Source: an uncultured Bacilli bacterium
GTDB taxonomy: Bacteria; Bacillota_I; Bacilli_A; RF39; UBA660
DNA: 24,213 nt
Assembly: GCA_934101345.1 (NCBI GenBank)
Contig: CAKOQV010000010.1
Coordinates: 1 to 24,213 of the forward strand
Reading direction: 5' to 3'
The notes under the pieces were generated by a model that did no database searches, was not told where the DNA came from, and worked only from the letters and a program-made list of their open reading frames with translations. Each line of letters opens with the position of its first letter. The stretch's first letter is position 1. Of the stretch, positions 1-7,986 are shown piece after piece. The position numbers and the translations under genes were made by a program.

Positions 1-426
1 CAAAAAGATGAAGTGAATTCACTAGGGGAATTTAAAAAATATTTATATTATAATGGTACTATTCATACAAGTAATTTAATAAAAGGAATACCATTATTAA
101 CCTTAATGTTTTTACTTAATTTTAAAACATTATCAATAATAGGACTTAGTGCATGGTTATTAAAAGATGCATATTGTGTAATGCTACAAAGATATAATTG
201 GATAAAATTATCAGAAAAAGAAGAATCATTAAAATTAAAAAAAATAAAAAAAGTCAAAAAAGATTGTAATGGGTATAATAAGGAACTTTTGAGTGATCTA
301 ACAAATGTAAGTTGTAAATATCAAGACAATGATATGCAAAAAGAGAGAACAATAAATAATTGTAGTAGCAAAAGTATTGAGATACAAGAAAAGCCAAAAG
401 CTAAAGTAAGAAAACTTGCACGATGA
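1..426 (+). CDS. Partial membrane protein of the T4SS locus, unknown function
   Basis: The reading frame is open back to base 1 (Gln-Lys-Asp-Glu before the GTG at 13), so the true start probably lies outside the window and the GTG at 13 is unlikely to be it. Two hydrophobic segments lie close together, around residues 22-37 and 41-60 counted from the GTG, followed by a lysine-rich cytoplasmic-looking tail of about 75 residues that ends Lys-Val-Arg-Lys-Leu-Ala-Arg and a TGA stop. I do not recognise a family. Its position just upstream of a T4SS gene cluster on the same strand suggests it may belong to that locus, but nothing in the sequence proves it. Confidence 0.6.
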   Translation, partial: QKDEVNSLGEFKKYLYYNGTIHTSNLIKGIPLLTLMFLLNFKTLSIIGLSAWLLKDAYCVMLQRYNWIKLSEKEESLKLKKIKKVKKDCNGYNKELLSDLTNVSCKYQDNDMQKERTINNCSSKSIEIQEKPKAKVRKLAR

Positions 427-530
427 AAACAACTTAGAAAGTTATACTGAATTTTATATCAAATTGCTAGAGTTATAAGCCACATAGAAATGTAAGAGAA
501 GTTTCAAGCAATCAAAGGAGGAAATATAAA

Positions 531-1565
531 ATGAATAATATTTATAAAGATTACTGTTATGAAGTATTTAATAATGAAATAAAAAAAGAAAATATAAGTA
601 GTGCCTCATTAAGCGTAGTGTATAACCCTACTTTAAAAGAATCAGGAAGTTTAAGTCCAAATGTAAGCGAAGGAAAATATAAAATAAAAATAAACTTATT
701 TAAATTTAAAGATATGTCACATGAAGATAAACTATTTTATATATATAATACGATATGTCACGAAATAGAACACTTAAAGCCTTTTGAAAGCACAAAAAGA
801 CAAGACTTTTATAATTATAATCATATTATGACATTGATGGAATATATAACATATTTATCATATTTAAAATTATCTCCAGATAAAATAAATTTGGGCATTA
901 AAGCAAAATTACTAATAGGAAAAAGATTAAATAGTAATTACAAAGTTTCATTAAATGAAATTAATAGTTTATTGGTTGGATATAAAAAAGCAATAAATAT
1001 TGAAGTTTCTAAAGATATTTCTAAAGATAAAAAAGAAACTATAAAAAGAATAATTCAAGTATTAGAATTATTAAATGAAACATTAGAAGTTAACTATGGA
1101 AGAAAAGAAATAGCATTGGATAATTTTGGTACATATTATTTAGGAACAATCGAATATATAAGAAAATATCCAAAAATATTAAATGAATATAAGGTGTTAA
1201 ATAACTTCTTTAATTCAAATGGTGAACCAAAGGATATATATACATTATACAAAGAAAGAAATAATGAAAATAGTGCTTTATATGATAGATTTAATACTAA
1301 TTTACTAATAGCAACGATGAATAATGATATAATAATTGAAATTATGAAACAAGATCAACTATTTAGAGAGTATATAGAATATTTAATATATAAGTATATT
1401 GAAAAAGCAATAAAATTTATAAAAAATAAAGATAATTGTAAAATAATAATTCCCGATGAAGAAATATTAAATGACAATTTAATAATGATAATAAGAAGTA
1501 TTGTTAAAATAAATAAATTAATTAATGAAAGTAAAACAAAAATTAAAACACCAATGGTATTTTAA
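531..1565 (+). CDS. Unknown protein with an HExxH zinc-peptidase-like motif
   Basis: 344 residues, preceded by a very strong ribosome site (AAAGGAGG, 516-523) 7 bases before the ATG. Residues 77-81 read HEIEH inside a predicted helix (CHEIEHLKPFE). This is the HExxH signature of zinc metallopeptidases, and a downstream acidic residue (Glu86 or other) could be a third ligand. The rest is a helix-rich, Lys/Ile/Asn-rich soluble protein without a signal peptide or clear membrane segment. It is 16 bases upstream of the first of the three paralogous genes and probably co-transcribed with them. HExxH occurs by chance, so peptidase activity is only a possibility; the helical context and the spacing to the N-terminal beta-like stretch favour it slightly. 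No gene name is justified. Confidence 0.75.
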   Translation: MNNIYKDYCYEVFNNEIKKENISSASLSVVYNPTLKESGSLSPNVSEGKYKIKINLFKFKDMSHEDKLFYIYNTICHEIEHLKPFESTKRQDFYNYNHIMTLMEYITYLSYLKLSPDKINLGIKAKLLIGKRLNSNYKVSLNEINSLLVGYKKAINIEVSKDISKDKKETIKRIIQVLELLNETLEVNYGRKEIALDNFGTYYLGTIEYIRKYPKILNEYKVLNNFFNSNGEPKDIYTLYKERNNENSALYDRFNTNLLIATMNNDIIIEIMKQDQLFREYIEYLIYKYIEKAIKFIKNKDNCKIIIPDEEILNDNLIMIIRSIVKINKLINESKTKIKTPMVF

Positions 1566-1581
1566 ATAAGGAGGAATTAAA

Positions 1582-2304
1582 ATGAAAGATAGTTTAAAGG
1601 AAACATTAACTTCACTTGGAATTGCTGCTCCTATAGTTGGCATTACAGTTGCATCATTAACAGAACCAGAGCAAACAGCAAATACAACTGGTAATACAAC
1701 AATATCTTCTTTTGATAAAGTATCAACATCTGTAAATAGTTCTCAAAACTCTTCAATTGATGCGGCAGGCACAGATTTGGGAAAAAACTCAACAATATTA
1801 ACAGTAGCTTGTGCAGCTATTGGAGGAATGACAGCAACACCAGTAATAATGCTTGAAACCAAGAATAACATTGAATATGATTTAATAGAAAAAAGAGCAA
1901 ACAAAATATATGACAAATATCATAAGAATCATGTTCCAAGCAGTCAAAGAGGAAAAGGTATAATAATTGCTGATACACCAGATACTGCAGTTATATGTAA
2001 TGAGATGTTTAATAATACATTTGTAGATGAATATCATTTAGTATTAAATATAGAGTCTCTTTTACTAGCAGTATCAGATATTTTAGATACTAAAGAACTA
2101 ATCCCAGAAGAAAGAAAACAATTAGAAAATGCAAAAGATTTATTAGTCGAATTAAAAGCAGCATATACAGAAAAAAAGATAATAATATTAGATACTAAAG
2201 ATAATGAAGCATTATCATTTATCTTAAATTGTTTTAAAAAGCATCAAGAAAATAAAAAAAATACTGCCAAAAAATTAATAAAAGAAAAAAAGGGGGAAAT
2301 ATAA
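1582..2304 (+). CDS. Paralog A: two-TM protein with shared C-terminal domain
   Basis: 240 residues with ribosome site AGGAGG at 1569-1574. Residues 8-26 and 70-91 are hydrophobic. The segment between them (about 27-69) is rich in Ser, Thr and Asn and looks like an exposed linker. Residues 95-240 are a charged, helix-rich domain (DLIEKRANKIYDKYHKNH..., KGIIIAD, LVLNIESLLLAV, AAYTEKKIIILDTKD, FILNCFKKHQ) that recurs in the next two genes. Topology could be N-in, loop-out, domain-in. The downstream gene starts one base after this stop. I know no family for this domain. The codons for the shared domain are almost identical to those in the next gene, while the 5' parts differ, so recent duplication or gene conversion is likely. 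Confidence 0.8.
   Translation: MKDSLKETLTSLGIAAPIVGITVASLTEPEQTANTTGNTTISSFDKVSTSVNSSQNSSIDAAGTDLGKNSTILTVACAAIGGMTATPVIMLETKNNIEYDLIEKRANKIYDKYHKNHVPSSQRGKGIIIADTPDTAVICNEMFNNTFVDEYHLVLNIESLLLAVSDILDTKELIPEERKQLENAKDLLVELKAAYTEKKIIILDTKDNEALSFILNCFKKHQENKKNTAKKLIKEKKGEI
1853..2291 (+). repeat. Direct repeat, copy 1 (shared domain of paralogs A and B)
   Basis: 439 bases that are repeated at 2568-3006 (offset 715) with only two differences that I could see (GCA/ACA near the end and A/G in the final Lys-Leu codons). The repeat starts sharply in the TTGAAACC of the codons before the shared domain and ends in the A run before the stop. The 5' halves of the two genes are not alike. Confidence 0.9.
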
Positions 2305-2305
2305 G

Positions 2306-3013
2306 ATGAATGATGAATTAAAAAGCATATTAACACTAATTGGAATATCACTGGGTGGAAGTGGTAGTGTTTTAGGATTAAGTGCTACAACAAATGATTA
2401 TCCGCAGGTATATACTTCGACCACTAATGGTTGTAAGCCAGGAATTGATAGCATGGGTATGTCATCACTAAATTCTTCGGAATCCAAGTCATCAAAGGAT
2501 GCAACATTATCAGTAGTATTATGTGCATCGCTTGGTAGTAGTTCTGCACCAGTGGCAATATATGAAATTGAAACCAAGAATAACATTGAATATGATTTAA
2601 TAGAAAAAAGAGCAAACAAAATATATGACAAATATCATAAGAATCATGTTCCAAGCAGTCAAAGAGGAAAAGGTATAATAATTGCTGATACACCAGATAC
2701 TGCAGTTATATGTAATGAGATGTTTAATAATACATTTGTAGATGAATATCATTTAGTATTAAATATAGAGTCTCTTTTACTAGCAGTATCAGATATTTTA
2801 GATACTAAAGAACTAATCCCAGAAGAAAGAAAACAATTAGAAAATGCAAAAGATTTATTAGTCGAATTAAAAGCAGCATATACAGAAAAAAAGATAATAA
2901 TATTAGATACTAAAGATAATGAAACATTATCATTTATCTTAAATTGTTTTAAAAAGCATCAAGAAAATAAAAAAAATACTGCCAAAAAGTTAATAAAAGA
3001 AAAAAATAATTAA
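2306..3013 (+). CDS. Paralog B: near-identical C-terminal domain, different N-terminus
   Basis: 235 residues. The ATG follows the stop of paralog A by one base, and its ribosome site (AGGGGGA) lies inside the end of that gene, which indicates translational coupling. Residues 1-28 and 66-86 are moderately hydrophobic and rich in Gly, Ser and Ala. The 29-65 linker is Ser/Thr-rich and contains one Cys; a second Cys is in the second hydrophobic segment. Residues 92-235 match paralog A with one amino-acid change seen (Thr for Ala in DNEALSF) and a different last residue or two. N-terminal similarity to A is limited to general layout. The 3' flank shares 30 bases with that of paralog C but lacks the second arm of C's terminator. 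Confidence 0.8.
   Translation: MNDELKSILTLIGISLGGSGSVLGLSATTNDYPQVYTSTTNGCKPGIDSMGMSSLNSSESKSSKDATLSVVLCASLGSSSAPVAIYEIETKNNIEYDLIEKRANKIYDKYHKNHVPSSQRGKGIIIADTPDTAVICNEMFNNTFVDEYHLVLNIESLLLAVSDILDTKELIPEERKQLENAKDLLVELKAAYTEKKIIILDTKDNETLSFILNCFKKHQENKKNTAKKLIKEKNN
2568..3006 (+). repeat. Direct repeat, copy 2 (shared domain of paralogs A and B)
   Basis: Second copy of the 439-base repeat at 1853-2291. After it, bases 3003-3032 match 3641-3670 (offset 638), the end of paralog C and the first arm of its terminator. So the three genes share 3' history, and the terminator after paralog B has lost its second arm. Confidence 0.9.
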
Positions 3014-3059
3014 TAAGTAATTGTCAAATAATATCTTTTTTAATATTTATCAAAAACAC

Positions 3060-3088
3060 TTGACAAATATTACCAATTTGCATAAAAT
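3060..3088 (+). promoter_or_regulatory. Promoter of paralog C
   Basis: TTGACA (3060-3065), 17 bases, TAAAAT (3083-3088). It gives paralog C its own transcript, separate from A and B. Confidence 0.7.
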
Positions 3089-3120
3089 AGTAGGCAATTA
3101 AAAGGGAGGAAAAAAGTATA

Positions 3121-3651
3121 ATGAAATTTACTGGTAAATCAAATGAATTTAAAAAAGCAGAATCAAGAATTACAATGGAAAATGATATGGAATATGGAAT
3201 AAAAACAAAAAATGATCCAGAATATGATTTAATGGAAAAGAGAGCCAACAAAATATATGACAAATATCATAAAAATCATATTCCAAGTAGCCAAAGAGGA
3301 AAAGGTATAATAATTGCTGATAATCCAGATACTGCAGAAATATGTCACGAAATGTTTAATACTACATTTGTGGATAGAGAACATTTAGTATTAAATATTA
3401 TATCATTATTATTAGCATTGGAAGAAATAGTAAATGAAGATAATATACCATCAAATACAAAAGTAAAATTAGAAGAAACAATAAATTTATTAAGGGATAT
3501 AAAAGCAGCATACACAGAAAAAAAGATAATAAGATTAAGTACTAAAGATGATGAGGCACTATTATTTATCTTAAATTGTTTTAAAGAGCATCAAGAGGAA
3601 AAAAAGGATAATGCCAAAAAGTTAATAAAAGAAAAAACAAAAAATAATTAA
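3121..3651 (+). CDS. Paralog C: soluble form of the shared domain
   Basis: 176 residues with ribosome site GGGAGGA at 3104-3110 and its own promoter upstream (TTGACA, 17 bases, TAAAAT). It begins with a short charged N-terminus (about 32 residues, Lys/Glu-rich) in place of the hydrophobic head of paralogs A and B. The domain then runs from about residue 33 and is clearly homologous but diverged (for example HIPSSQRGKGIIIAD, AAYTEKKIIRLSTKDDE, FILNCFKEHQEEKK). It has no membrane segment, so it could be a cytosolic partner or competitor of the two membrane forms. That is inference from domain layout only. A strong terminator follows. Confidence 0.8.
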   Translation: MKFTGKSNEFKKAESRITMENDMEYGIKTKNDPEYDLMEKRANKIYDKYHKNHIPSSQRGKGIIIADNPDTAEICHEMFNTTFVDREHLVLNIISLLLALEEIVNEDNIPSNTKVKLEETINLLRDIKAAYTEKKIIRLSTKDDEALLFILNCFKEHQEEKKDNAKKLIKEKTKNN

Positions 3652-3688
3652 TAAGTAATTGTCAAATAATTGACAATTACTTATTTTT
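3652..3688 (+). terminator. Intrinsic terminator after paralog C
   Basis: A perfect 14-bp stem, TAAGTAATTGTCAA (3652-3665) with its complement at 3670-3683, loop ATAA, then TTTTT. The descending arm contains TTGACA, which can serve as the -35 of the next gene. Confidence 0.9.
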
Positions 3689-3698
3689 ATTGTAATAT
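3670..3698 (+). promoter_or_regulatory. Possible promoter of the VirB2-like gene
   Basis: TTGACA (3670-3675), 17 bases, TAATAT (3693-3698), 28 bases before the ATG. The -35 is the start of the descending arm of the preceding terminator. Confidence 0.5.
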
Positions 3699-3726
3699 AT
3701 AAGTATAAGTTAAGGAGGAAACAAGT

Positions 3727-4059
3727 ATGTATTTTTTAGTCATAGATGTATGTGATAAATTAAGTCCAATTTTTGGTATTGTAAATTTCATTATTAATGC
3801 TATAATGATAGTTATCCCAATACTTTTAATTATATTAGGAATGGTTGATCTTGGTAAAGCGGTAATATCTAGTAAAGAAGATGAAGTAAAGAAAGCTACA
3901 AAGTCATTTGGGAAGAGATTCCTATTTGCAGTAGCAGTATTTGCAGTATCATGGTTAGTACCTACAGTATTGGATTTAGTAGCTAGTGCAACTAATAATC
4001 AAATCGATCCAAATCAATCAAATTGGTCTACATGCTGGACAGAAATAAGAAAATCATAA
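3727..4059 (+). CDS. VirB2-like small double-TM protein
   Basis: 110 residues, with AAGGAGGA 7 bases before the ATG. Hydrophobic segments occupy about residues 14-45 and 66-90, joined by a short charged loop (DLGKAVISSKEDEVKKATKSFGKR). Cysteines at 9 and 103 lie just outside the two membrane segments. The layout (short protein, two helices, basic/acidic loop) is that of VirB2/TrbC-type pilins and of the small integral-membrane subunit found in Gram-positive T4SS operons. The same unit is repeated at the C-terminus of the next gene (residues 290-385), with the GVFDFSKAM / GMVDLGKAV loop and both flanking cysteines kept. A terminator directly follows the stop, so it may be expressed at its own, perhaps high, level, as expected for a pilin-like subunit. 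Confidence 0.7.
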   Translation: MYFLVIDVCDKLSPIFGIVNFIINAIMIVIPILLIILGMVDLGKAVISSKEDEVKKATKSFGKRFLFAVAVFAVSWLVPTVLDLVASATNNQIDPNQSNWSTCWTEIRKS

Positions 4060-4066
4060 TATTAAA

Positions 4067-4100
4067 TAAAAAAGACATCAAAAATGATTTCTTTTTTTTT
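4067..4100 (+). terminator. Intrinsic terminator after the VirB2-like gene
   Basis: Arm AAAAGACATCA (to 4080), loop AAAA, arm TGATTTCTTTT with one mismatch, running into a long T tract (to 4100). Confidence 0.75.
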
Positions 4101-4107
4101 ATTAGTA

Positions 4108-4116
4108 TGTTATAAT
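4108..4116 (+). promoter_or_regulatory. Extended -10 promoter of the ectodomain/VirB2-like fusion gene
   Basis: TGTTATAAT (4108-4116) is a consensus extended -10. The -35 position falls in the T tract of the terminator and does not match, as is common with extended -10 promoters. Confidence 0.6.
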
Positions 4117-4156
4117 TTAAATGTGATATATTGACTTTCAAAGGGAGTGAAAACAA

Positions 4157-5314
4157 ATGAATAAAAATAAAAGAATCATATTAACTATAATAACTGTATT
4201 AGTATCAACTATGTTATTTATAAATAAAGCAAATGCAGCAAAAGAATTGACTTGTATTTATGATAATAGTTGGTTACAAGATAATTATAAAATGCTAGTT
4301 CAGCTAGGAGACGGCAGTAAAAAAGTATATATAGGTCCTTCAAAATCATTTGATAGTAAAGAATGGGTTGAACAAGTGGAGTTTTCAATAACTAATAGAG
4401 GTGGAGGCCATAGTGGTGGAAGAGTAAGCAATGATAATAAATATAAATACGAAGTTAGAAGTTTAAATACCAGAAGTTTGTCCACAGAAATTGAAAGCTG
4501 TCCTAAATATATAGGAATAAACGGTGACAATACAACAGTTACACTCTCTAATGAAAAAAATGATTCTGCAGATTATGAGCTTTTGAGTTCTTATAATAAA
4601 ATTCCAGACACTAAACAATTTTATAAAAAATTTAATTATAAAATTAACTTTGACGATATAATTGCAAACACAGAATGGTATGCAAAATGCGTTTATTCGA
4701 AAGAAGAGGAGACAAAGTATATTTTATACTTCAATAATGATACATTTATCATTCGTGATGAATGGGCTATCACTCATGACAGCGTATTACCATTAAATAC
4801 AAAATTTAATACGAACGAAATAGTTGAATTATATAACACAAGTGGCAATTGCCCTGCTAGAATATATATAGAAGAAAGATATATGGATAATAGGCCTCAA
4901 GCTAGATTTATATCTTTTACATCAGCAGGCAGTTATATATATAGAGAATATTTAATCGATTATGATAGAAGTGAAATTTTTAGAACAATTGAGCCGCCTA
5001 CACCGATACCCGATCCAACTAATTGTGAAGAACTGTTTGGGGAAGAACTAGTTGATAAAATAAATAGTGTTATGAATATTATTAAAATTGCAGTTCCTAT
5101 TTTACTAATTGCCTTTGGTGTATTTGATTTTTCAAAAGCAATGTTTGCCTCAAATGAGGATGACATGAAAAAAGCACAAAAAACATTTTTAAAGCGTATA
5201 GTTGCAGCTTTTATAGTGTTCTTATCACCAATGATTATAAATTTAATACTTTCACTAACCAATAAAGTTTGGAGCTCAATAAGTACAAATACTTGTATTA
5301 AGGAAGGAAAATAA
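4157..5314 (+). CDS. Secreted ectodomain fused to a VirB2-like double-TM unit
   Basis: 385 residues, ribosome site AAAGGGAGTG, extended -10 promoter upstream. Residues 1-28 form a signal peptide or anchor (Lys-rich start, hydrophobic core, NANAAK-type end). Residues 29-285 are a polar, Tyr/Asn-rich extracellular-looking region with four cysteines. Residues 290-385 repeat the double-TM unit of the preceding gene: C290, hydrophobic 306-325, charged loop FASNEDDMKKAQKTFLKR, hydrophobic 348-370, C380. The downstream channel gene starts three bases after the stop. The fusion suggests a surface-exposed T4SS component built on a pilin-like membrane unit. I know of no named family for the ectodomain. 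Confidence 0.7.
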   Translation: MNKNKRIILTIITVLVSTMLFINKANAAKELTCIYDNSWLQDNYKMLVQLGDGSKKVYIGPSKSFDSKEWVEQVEFSITNRGGGHSGGRVSNDNKYKYEVRSLNTRSLSTEIESCPKYIGINGDNTTVTLSNEKNDSADYELLSSYNKIPDTKQFYKKFNYKINFDDIIANTEWYAKCVYSKEEETKYILYFNNDTFIIRDEWAITHDSVLPLNTKFNTNEIVELYNTSGNCPARIYIEERYMDNRPQARFISFTSAGSYIYREYLIDYDRSEIFRTIEPPTPIPDPTNCEELFGEELVDKINSVMNIIKIAVPILLIAFGVFDFSKAMFASNEDDMKKAQKTFLKRIVAAFIVFLSPMIINLILSLTNKVWSSISTNTCIKEGK

Positions 5315-5316
5315 TT

Positions 5317-7119
5317 ATGTTGTTTTTAAGTATATGGGATAGTTTAACATTGTCAATAAGTAATGCATTTAGAACTTTTCTACTTCAAATATGTGAGTTA
5401 CTATATTTATTAATGATATTTTGCTATAATGCGTTTGAAAAATTAGGAAATGCAGAAATATTAACTGATTCTCAAGTAACAGCAATTTATGGTAGGATAG
5501 GTCTTATTTTAGGCTTGTTCATGGTGTTTAGAATTGCATTTGCAGGAATTTCATACTTAATAAATCCTGATGCTATGTTAGATAAAAAAAATGGTATTGG
5601 TGGGGTTATAAAAAAAATAGTTATATCAATTGTTTTATTAGGAATAACACCATCTTTGTTTAGAACTGCTTATCAAGTACAAAGAATTATTATAAGAGAA
5701 AATATAATTGCTAAAATAATTATTGGAGGAAGTTCTACCAGTGAAAACGCTGGGAATGACTTGTCAAAATATTTATTTTTAACATTTTATACTGTAAATG
5801 AGGAAGTAGATACTACTGATACAGATGCCGCATGTCCAGAATATGGAATAATAGAAAATAATTTTGAAAAAAATTTTAAATATACATACAATTGTATCAA
5901 CTTAACTTCTGAAGTGGATGATACAAACTCAAAAGATGGCGAAAACACAGCATATACTATAAAGTTTGATGGTATACTCGCAGTAATCGTAGGCATTTTA
6001 ATGTTATGGACTATATTAACCTTTACTATATCAGCCGGAATAAGAGTATTAAAATTAGCATACTTGCAAATGATAGCACCTATTCCAATAATGGCCTATG
6101 TAATACCTGGCGGTGAAGAAACTCTGAAAAAATGGGGTAAGCAATGCGCCTCAACTTATGCTGACTTCTTTCTAAGAGTAGCAATGATTTACTTTGTTGC
6201 ATATATATTTGAAATTTTAAGTCAGACCGATCCAACTATTTTTAAGGATTCATTGGGTAATACAACACCTACTGAATATAAATATTTAATAATTGCAATG
6301 ATAATATCAATGTTCTATTTTATAAAGAAACTTCCAGATTTAATTAAAGAGATATTTCCAAATTTTGGAGGTGGAGATTTTAGTTTTAAAGATTCACTTG
6401 GAATATTAAAAGGCGCAGCAACATTTGGTACTGGTGTTGCAGTGGGCGGAATTGCTGGAATGGCATCTGGTATAAAAAATGGTTATGGCGTAAGAGGAAA
6501 AATCGCCGGAGCATTTGGAGGATTTAATCGTGGAATTGCTGGTGGAGCAAAAACAAAAGGTAATATATTTAAAAATGTACAAGGTGGCATGAGTAGTACA
6601 AGACAGGCACGTCAAAGAGCCTTGGATAGGCAAATGTACAAAATTGATAATAATGAATTAAATAAAGAGTATCAAAATAATTCAGAAATTATTACTGCAG
6701 AGAAAGCTATTAAAGATGAAGCACAAACTCAATTATTAAAATCCAACGGAAAATATGCTGACAATGCTCTTATAGGCTTAAATAATAGAATAAATTATCT
6801 TAAAGAACATATTGGTGAAAATGATGAAAATGGTAATAAGATTACACAAGCAAGAATTTTTCAACAAGAAACAGCATATAAAGGTCTATTAGACACAAGA
6901 ACTAAAGAGTTGGTAGATAGACACGGTGGCGATATTGCACCAATAGCAGAAAATATGCAAAAAATGCAAAATAGATCTGGAAAAACGATTAGAACATTTA
7001 GTGATGTTGATTCAACAGCATCAGCAGCTAAGACAAGGAATACAACACTTGTTAGAAATGTCACTGATCAGCAATATCGTAAGCAACAAATGCAAGATAA
7101 AAAGAATAAAATTAAATAG
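5317..7119 (+). CDS. VirB6/TrbL-like polytopic T4SS channel protein
   Basis: 600 residues, ribosome site AAGGAAGG inside the end of the previous gene. Six or seven membrane segments can be read at about residues 22-40, 58-82, 98-115, 215-240, 245-263, 285-305 and 330-347. A Gly/Ala-rich stretch follows (about 365-430: FGTGVAVGGIAGMASG, GAFGGFNRGIAGG), then a polar, Gln/Lys/Arg-rich cytoplasmic tail with coiled-coil character. This matches the VirB6/TrbL type inner-membrane component of T4SS: many helices followed by a Gly-rich amphipathic region and a long hydrophilic tail. Order in the cluster (before PrgI/VirB3 and VirB4) supports this. Residues 140-210 form an exposed loop with two cysteines. 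The exact family is inferred. Confidence 0.75.
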   Translation: MLFLSIWDSLTLSISNAFRTFLLQICELLYLLMIFCYNAFEKLGNAEILTDSQVTAIYGRIGLILGLFMVFRIAFAGISYLINPDAMLDKKNGIGGVIKKIVISIVLLGITPSLFRTAYQVQRIIIRENIIAKIIIGGSSTSENAGNDLSKYLFLTFYTVNEEVDTTDTDAACPEYGIIENNFEKNFKYTYNCINLTSEVDDTNSKDGENTAYTIKFDGILAVIVGILMLWTILTFTISAGIRVLKLAYLQMIAPIPIMAYVIPGGEETLKKWGKQCASTYADFFLRVAMIYFVAYIFEILSQTDPTIFKDSLGNTTPTEYKYLIIAMIISMFYFIKKLPDLIKEIFPNFGGGDFSFKDSLGILKGAATFGTGVAVGGIAGMASGIKNGYGVRGKIAGAFGGFNRGIAGGAKTKGNIFKNVQGGMSSTRQARQRALDRQMYKIDNNELNKEYQNNSEIITAEKAIKDEAQTQLLKSNGKYADNALIGLNNRINYLKEHIGENDENGNKITQARIFQQETAYKGLLDTRTKELVDRHGGDIAPIAENMQKMQNRSGKTIRTFSDVDSTASAAKTRNTTLVRNVTDQQYRKQQMQDKKNKIK

Positions 7120-7133
7120 GAGTGTGATACATA

Positions 7134-7457
7134 GTGAATGGATTTTTAATACCTGCAAATGCAAAAAGAGGTACATTAATATTTAATGTTTTTAGACCAT
7201 TTGATTTAATTATGTTCGGTACAGGAGCAATGACAACATTATTACTACTAGTAGTAGTAGGATCTAATGATACGATAATGATACTATTGTCATGTTTACC
7301 AGTAGCCATAACTGGGCTACTGGTAGTACCTATACCAAACTATCATAATGTATTATGTGCATTACAAAGTATATTTAGGTTTTTCATGGAAAGAAGAAAT
7401 TATTATTGGAGAGGTTGGTGTTTTTATGAAAAGTTCGGTACAGACGAAAAAAAGTAG
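7134..7457 (+). CDS. PrgI/VirB3-like T4SS membrane protein
   Basis: 107 residues, starting at GTG 7134; the ribosome site AGGAGTG overlaps the stop of the previous gene (TAG at 7117-7119). There are two adjacent hydrophobic segments, about residues 20-45 and 48-68 (FDLIMFGTGAMTTLLLLVVV, MILLSCLPVAITGLLVVPIP). A conserved-looking aromatic C-terminal region FFMERRNYYWRGWCFYEKFG follows. The short two-helix N-terminal layout and the Tyr-x-Trp-Arg-Gly-Trp stretch are typical of PrgI-family proteins, the Gram-positive counterparts of VirB3, which sit next to VirB4. Its 3' end overlaps the start of the next gene by 32 bases, which suggests translational coupling. Confidence 0.75.
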   Translation: MNGFLIPANAKRGTLIFNVFRPFDLIMFGTGAMTTLLLLVVVGSNDTIMILLSCLPVAITGLLVVPIPNYHNVLCALQSIFRFFMERRNYYWRGWCFYEKFGTDEKK

Positions 7458-7986
7458 TTCAAAATATACTGAAGATTGGTTACCAATCAAAAGTATAAAT
7501 AATGGAATGATATTATTAGATAACAAACAAAAAGTCACTGGTGTTAAAATTAAGCCAAGAAATATCTTTATCTTAGACCAAGGAACTCAAGAAAATACTA
7601 TTATAGCTTTAAAAAACTTTTATAATACTATCGATTTTGAGTTTTGGTTAATATCTGCTGATAGACCTGTTGATTTAAATAATTATCTTGCTAGATTGCA
7701 ATTATTATATAATCAAACTCCTAATCCAGCAGTTAGAAAATTAATTAATCAAGATATAGATAAAGCAAATGATTTTATGAATAATAATATAACTGATACA
7801 GAGTATTATATATTATTTAAAGATAAAAATGATGATTTAATTCAAAAGAGACTTAGAACTTTGATGACTGGACTTGCTAATGCAGGACTAGAAGCAAGAC
7901 AAGTATCTAATGATGATTTAAGAATAATACTTGATAATTTCCTTAATAGTGGAATGACAACTAATTTTGGGACGGTGATTTCATAA
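7426..7986 (+). CDS. N-terminal part of a split VirB4-like protein
   Basis: 186 residues from ATG 7426 (MKSSVQTKKSSSKYTEDWLPIKSI). I prefer this start because it has GGAGAGG at 7409-7415 upstream, and the in-frame ATG at 7348 would only add residues read out of frame through the PrgI-like gene. The sequence resembles the N-terminal domain of VirB4/TraC-type ATPases (DWLPIKSINNGMILLDNKQKVTGVKIKPRNI; RLQLLYNQTPNPAVRKLINQDI; ITDTEYYILFKDK). It has no nucleotide-binding motif. Its stop overlaps the start of the next gene (TAATG, sharing base 7986). Together the two proteins total about 780 residues, close to a normal single-chain VirB4, so they probably assemble as one ATPase. Confidence 0.75.
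   Translation: MKSSVQTKKSSSKYTEDWLPIKSINNGMILLDNKQKVTGVKIKPRNIFILDQGTQENTIIALKNFYNTIDFEFWLISADRPVDLNNYLARLQLLYNQTPNPAVRKLINQDIDKANDFMNNNITDTEYYILFKDKNDDLIQKRLRTLMTGLANAGLEARQVSNDDLRIILDNFLNSGMTTNFGTVIS

Noticed and set aside
2398..2693. Minus-strand frames across paralog B
   Set aside because: Shadows of the plus-strand gene; no ribosome site, and hydrophobic nonsense-like composition from AT-rich antisense.
7348..7425. Upstream start for the VirB4 N-terminal gene at 7348
   Set aside because: It lies inside the PrgI-like gene in another frame and lacks a ribosome site.
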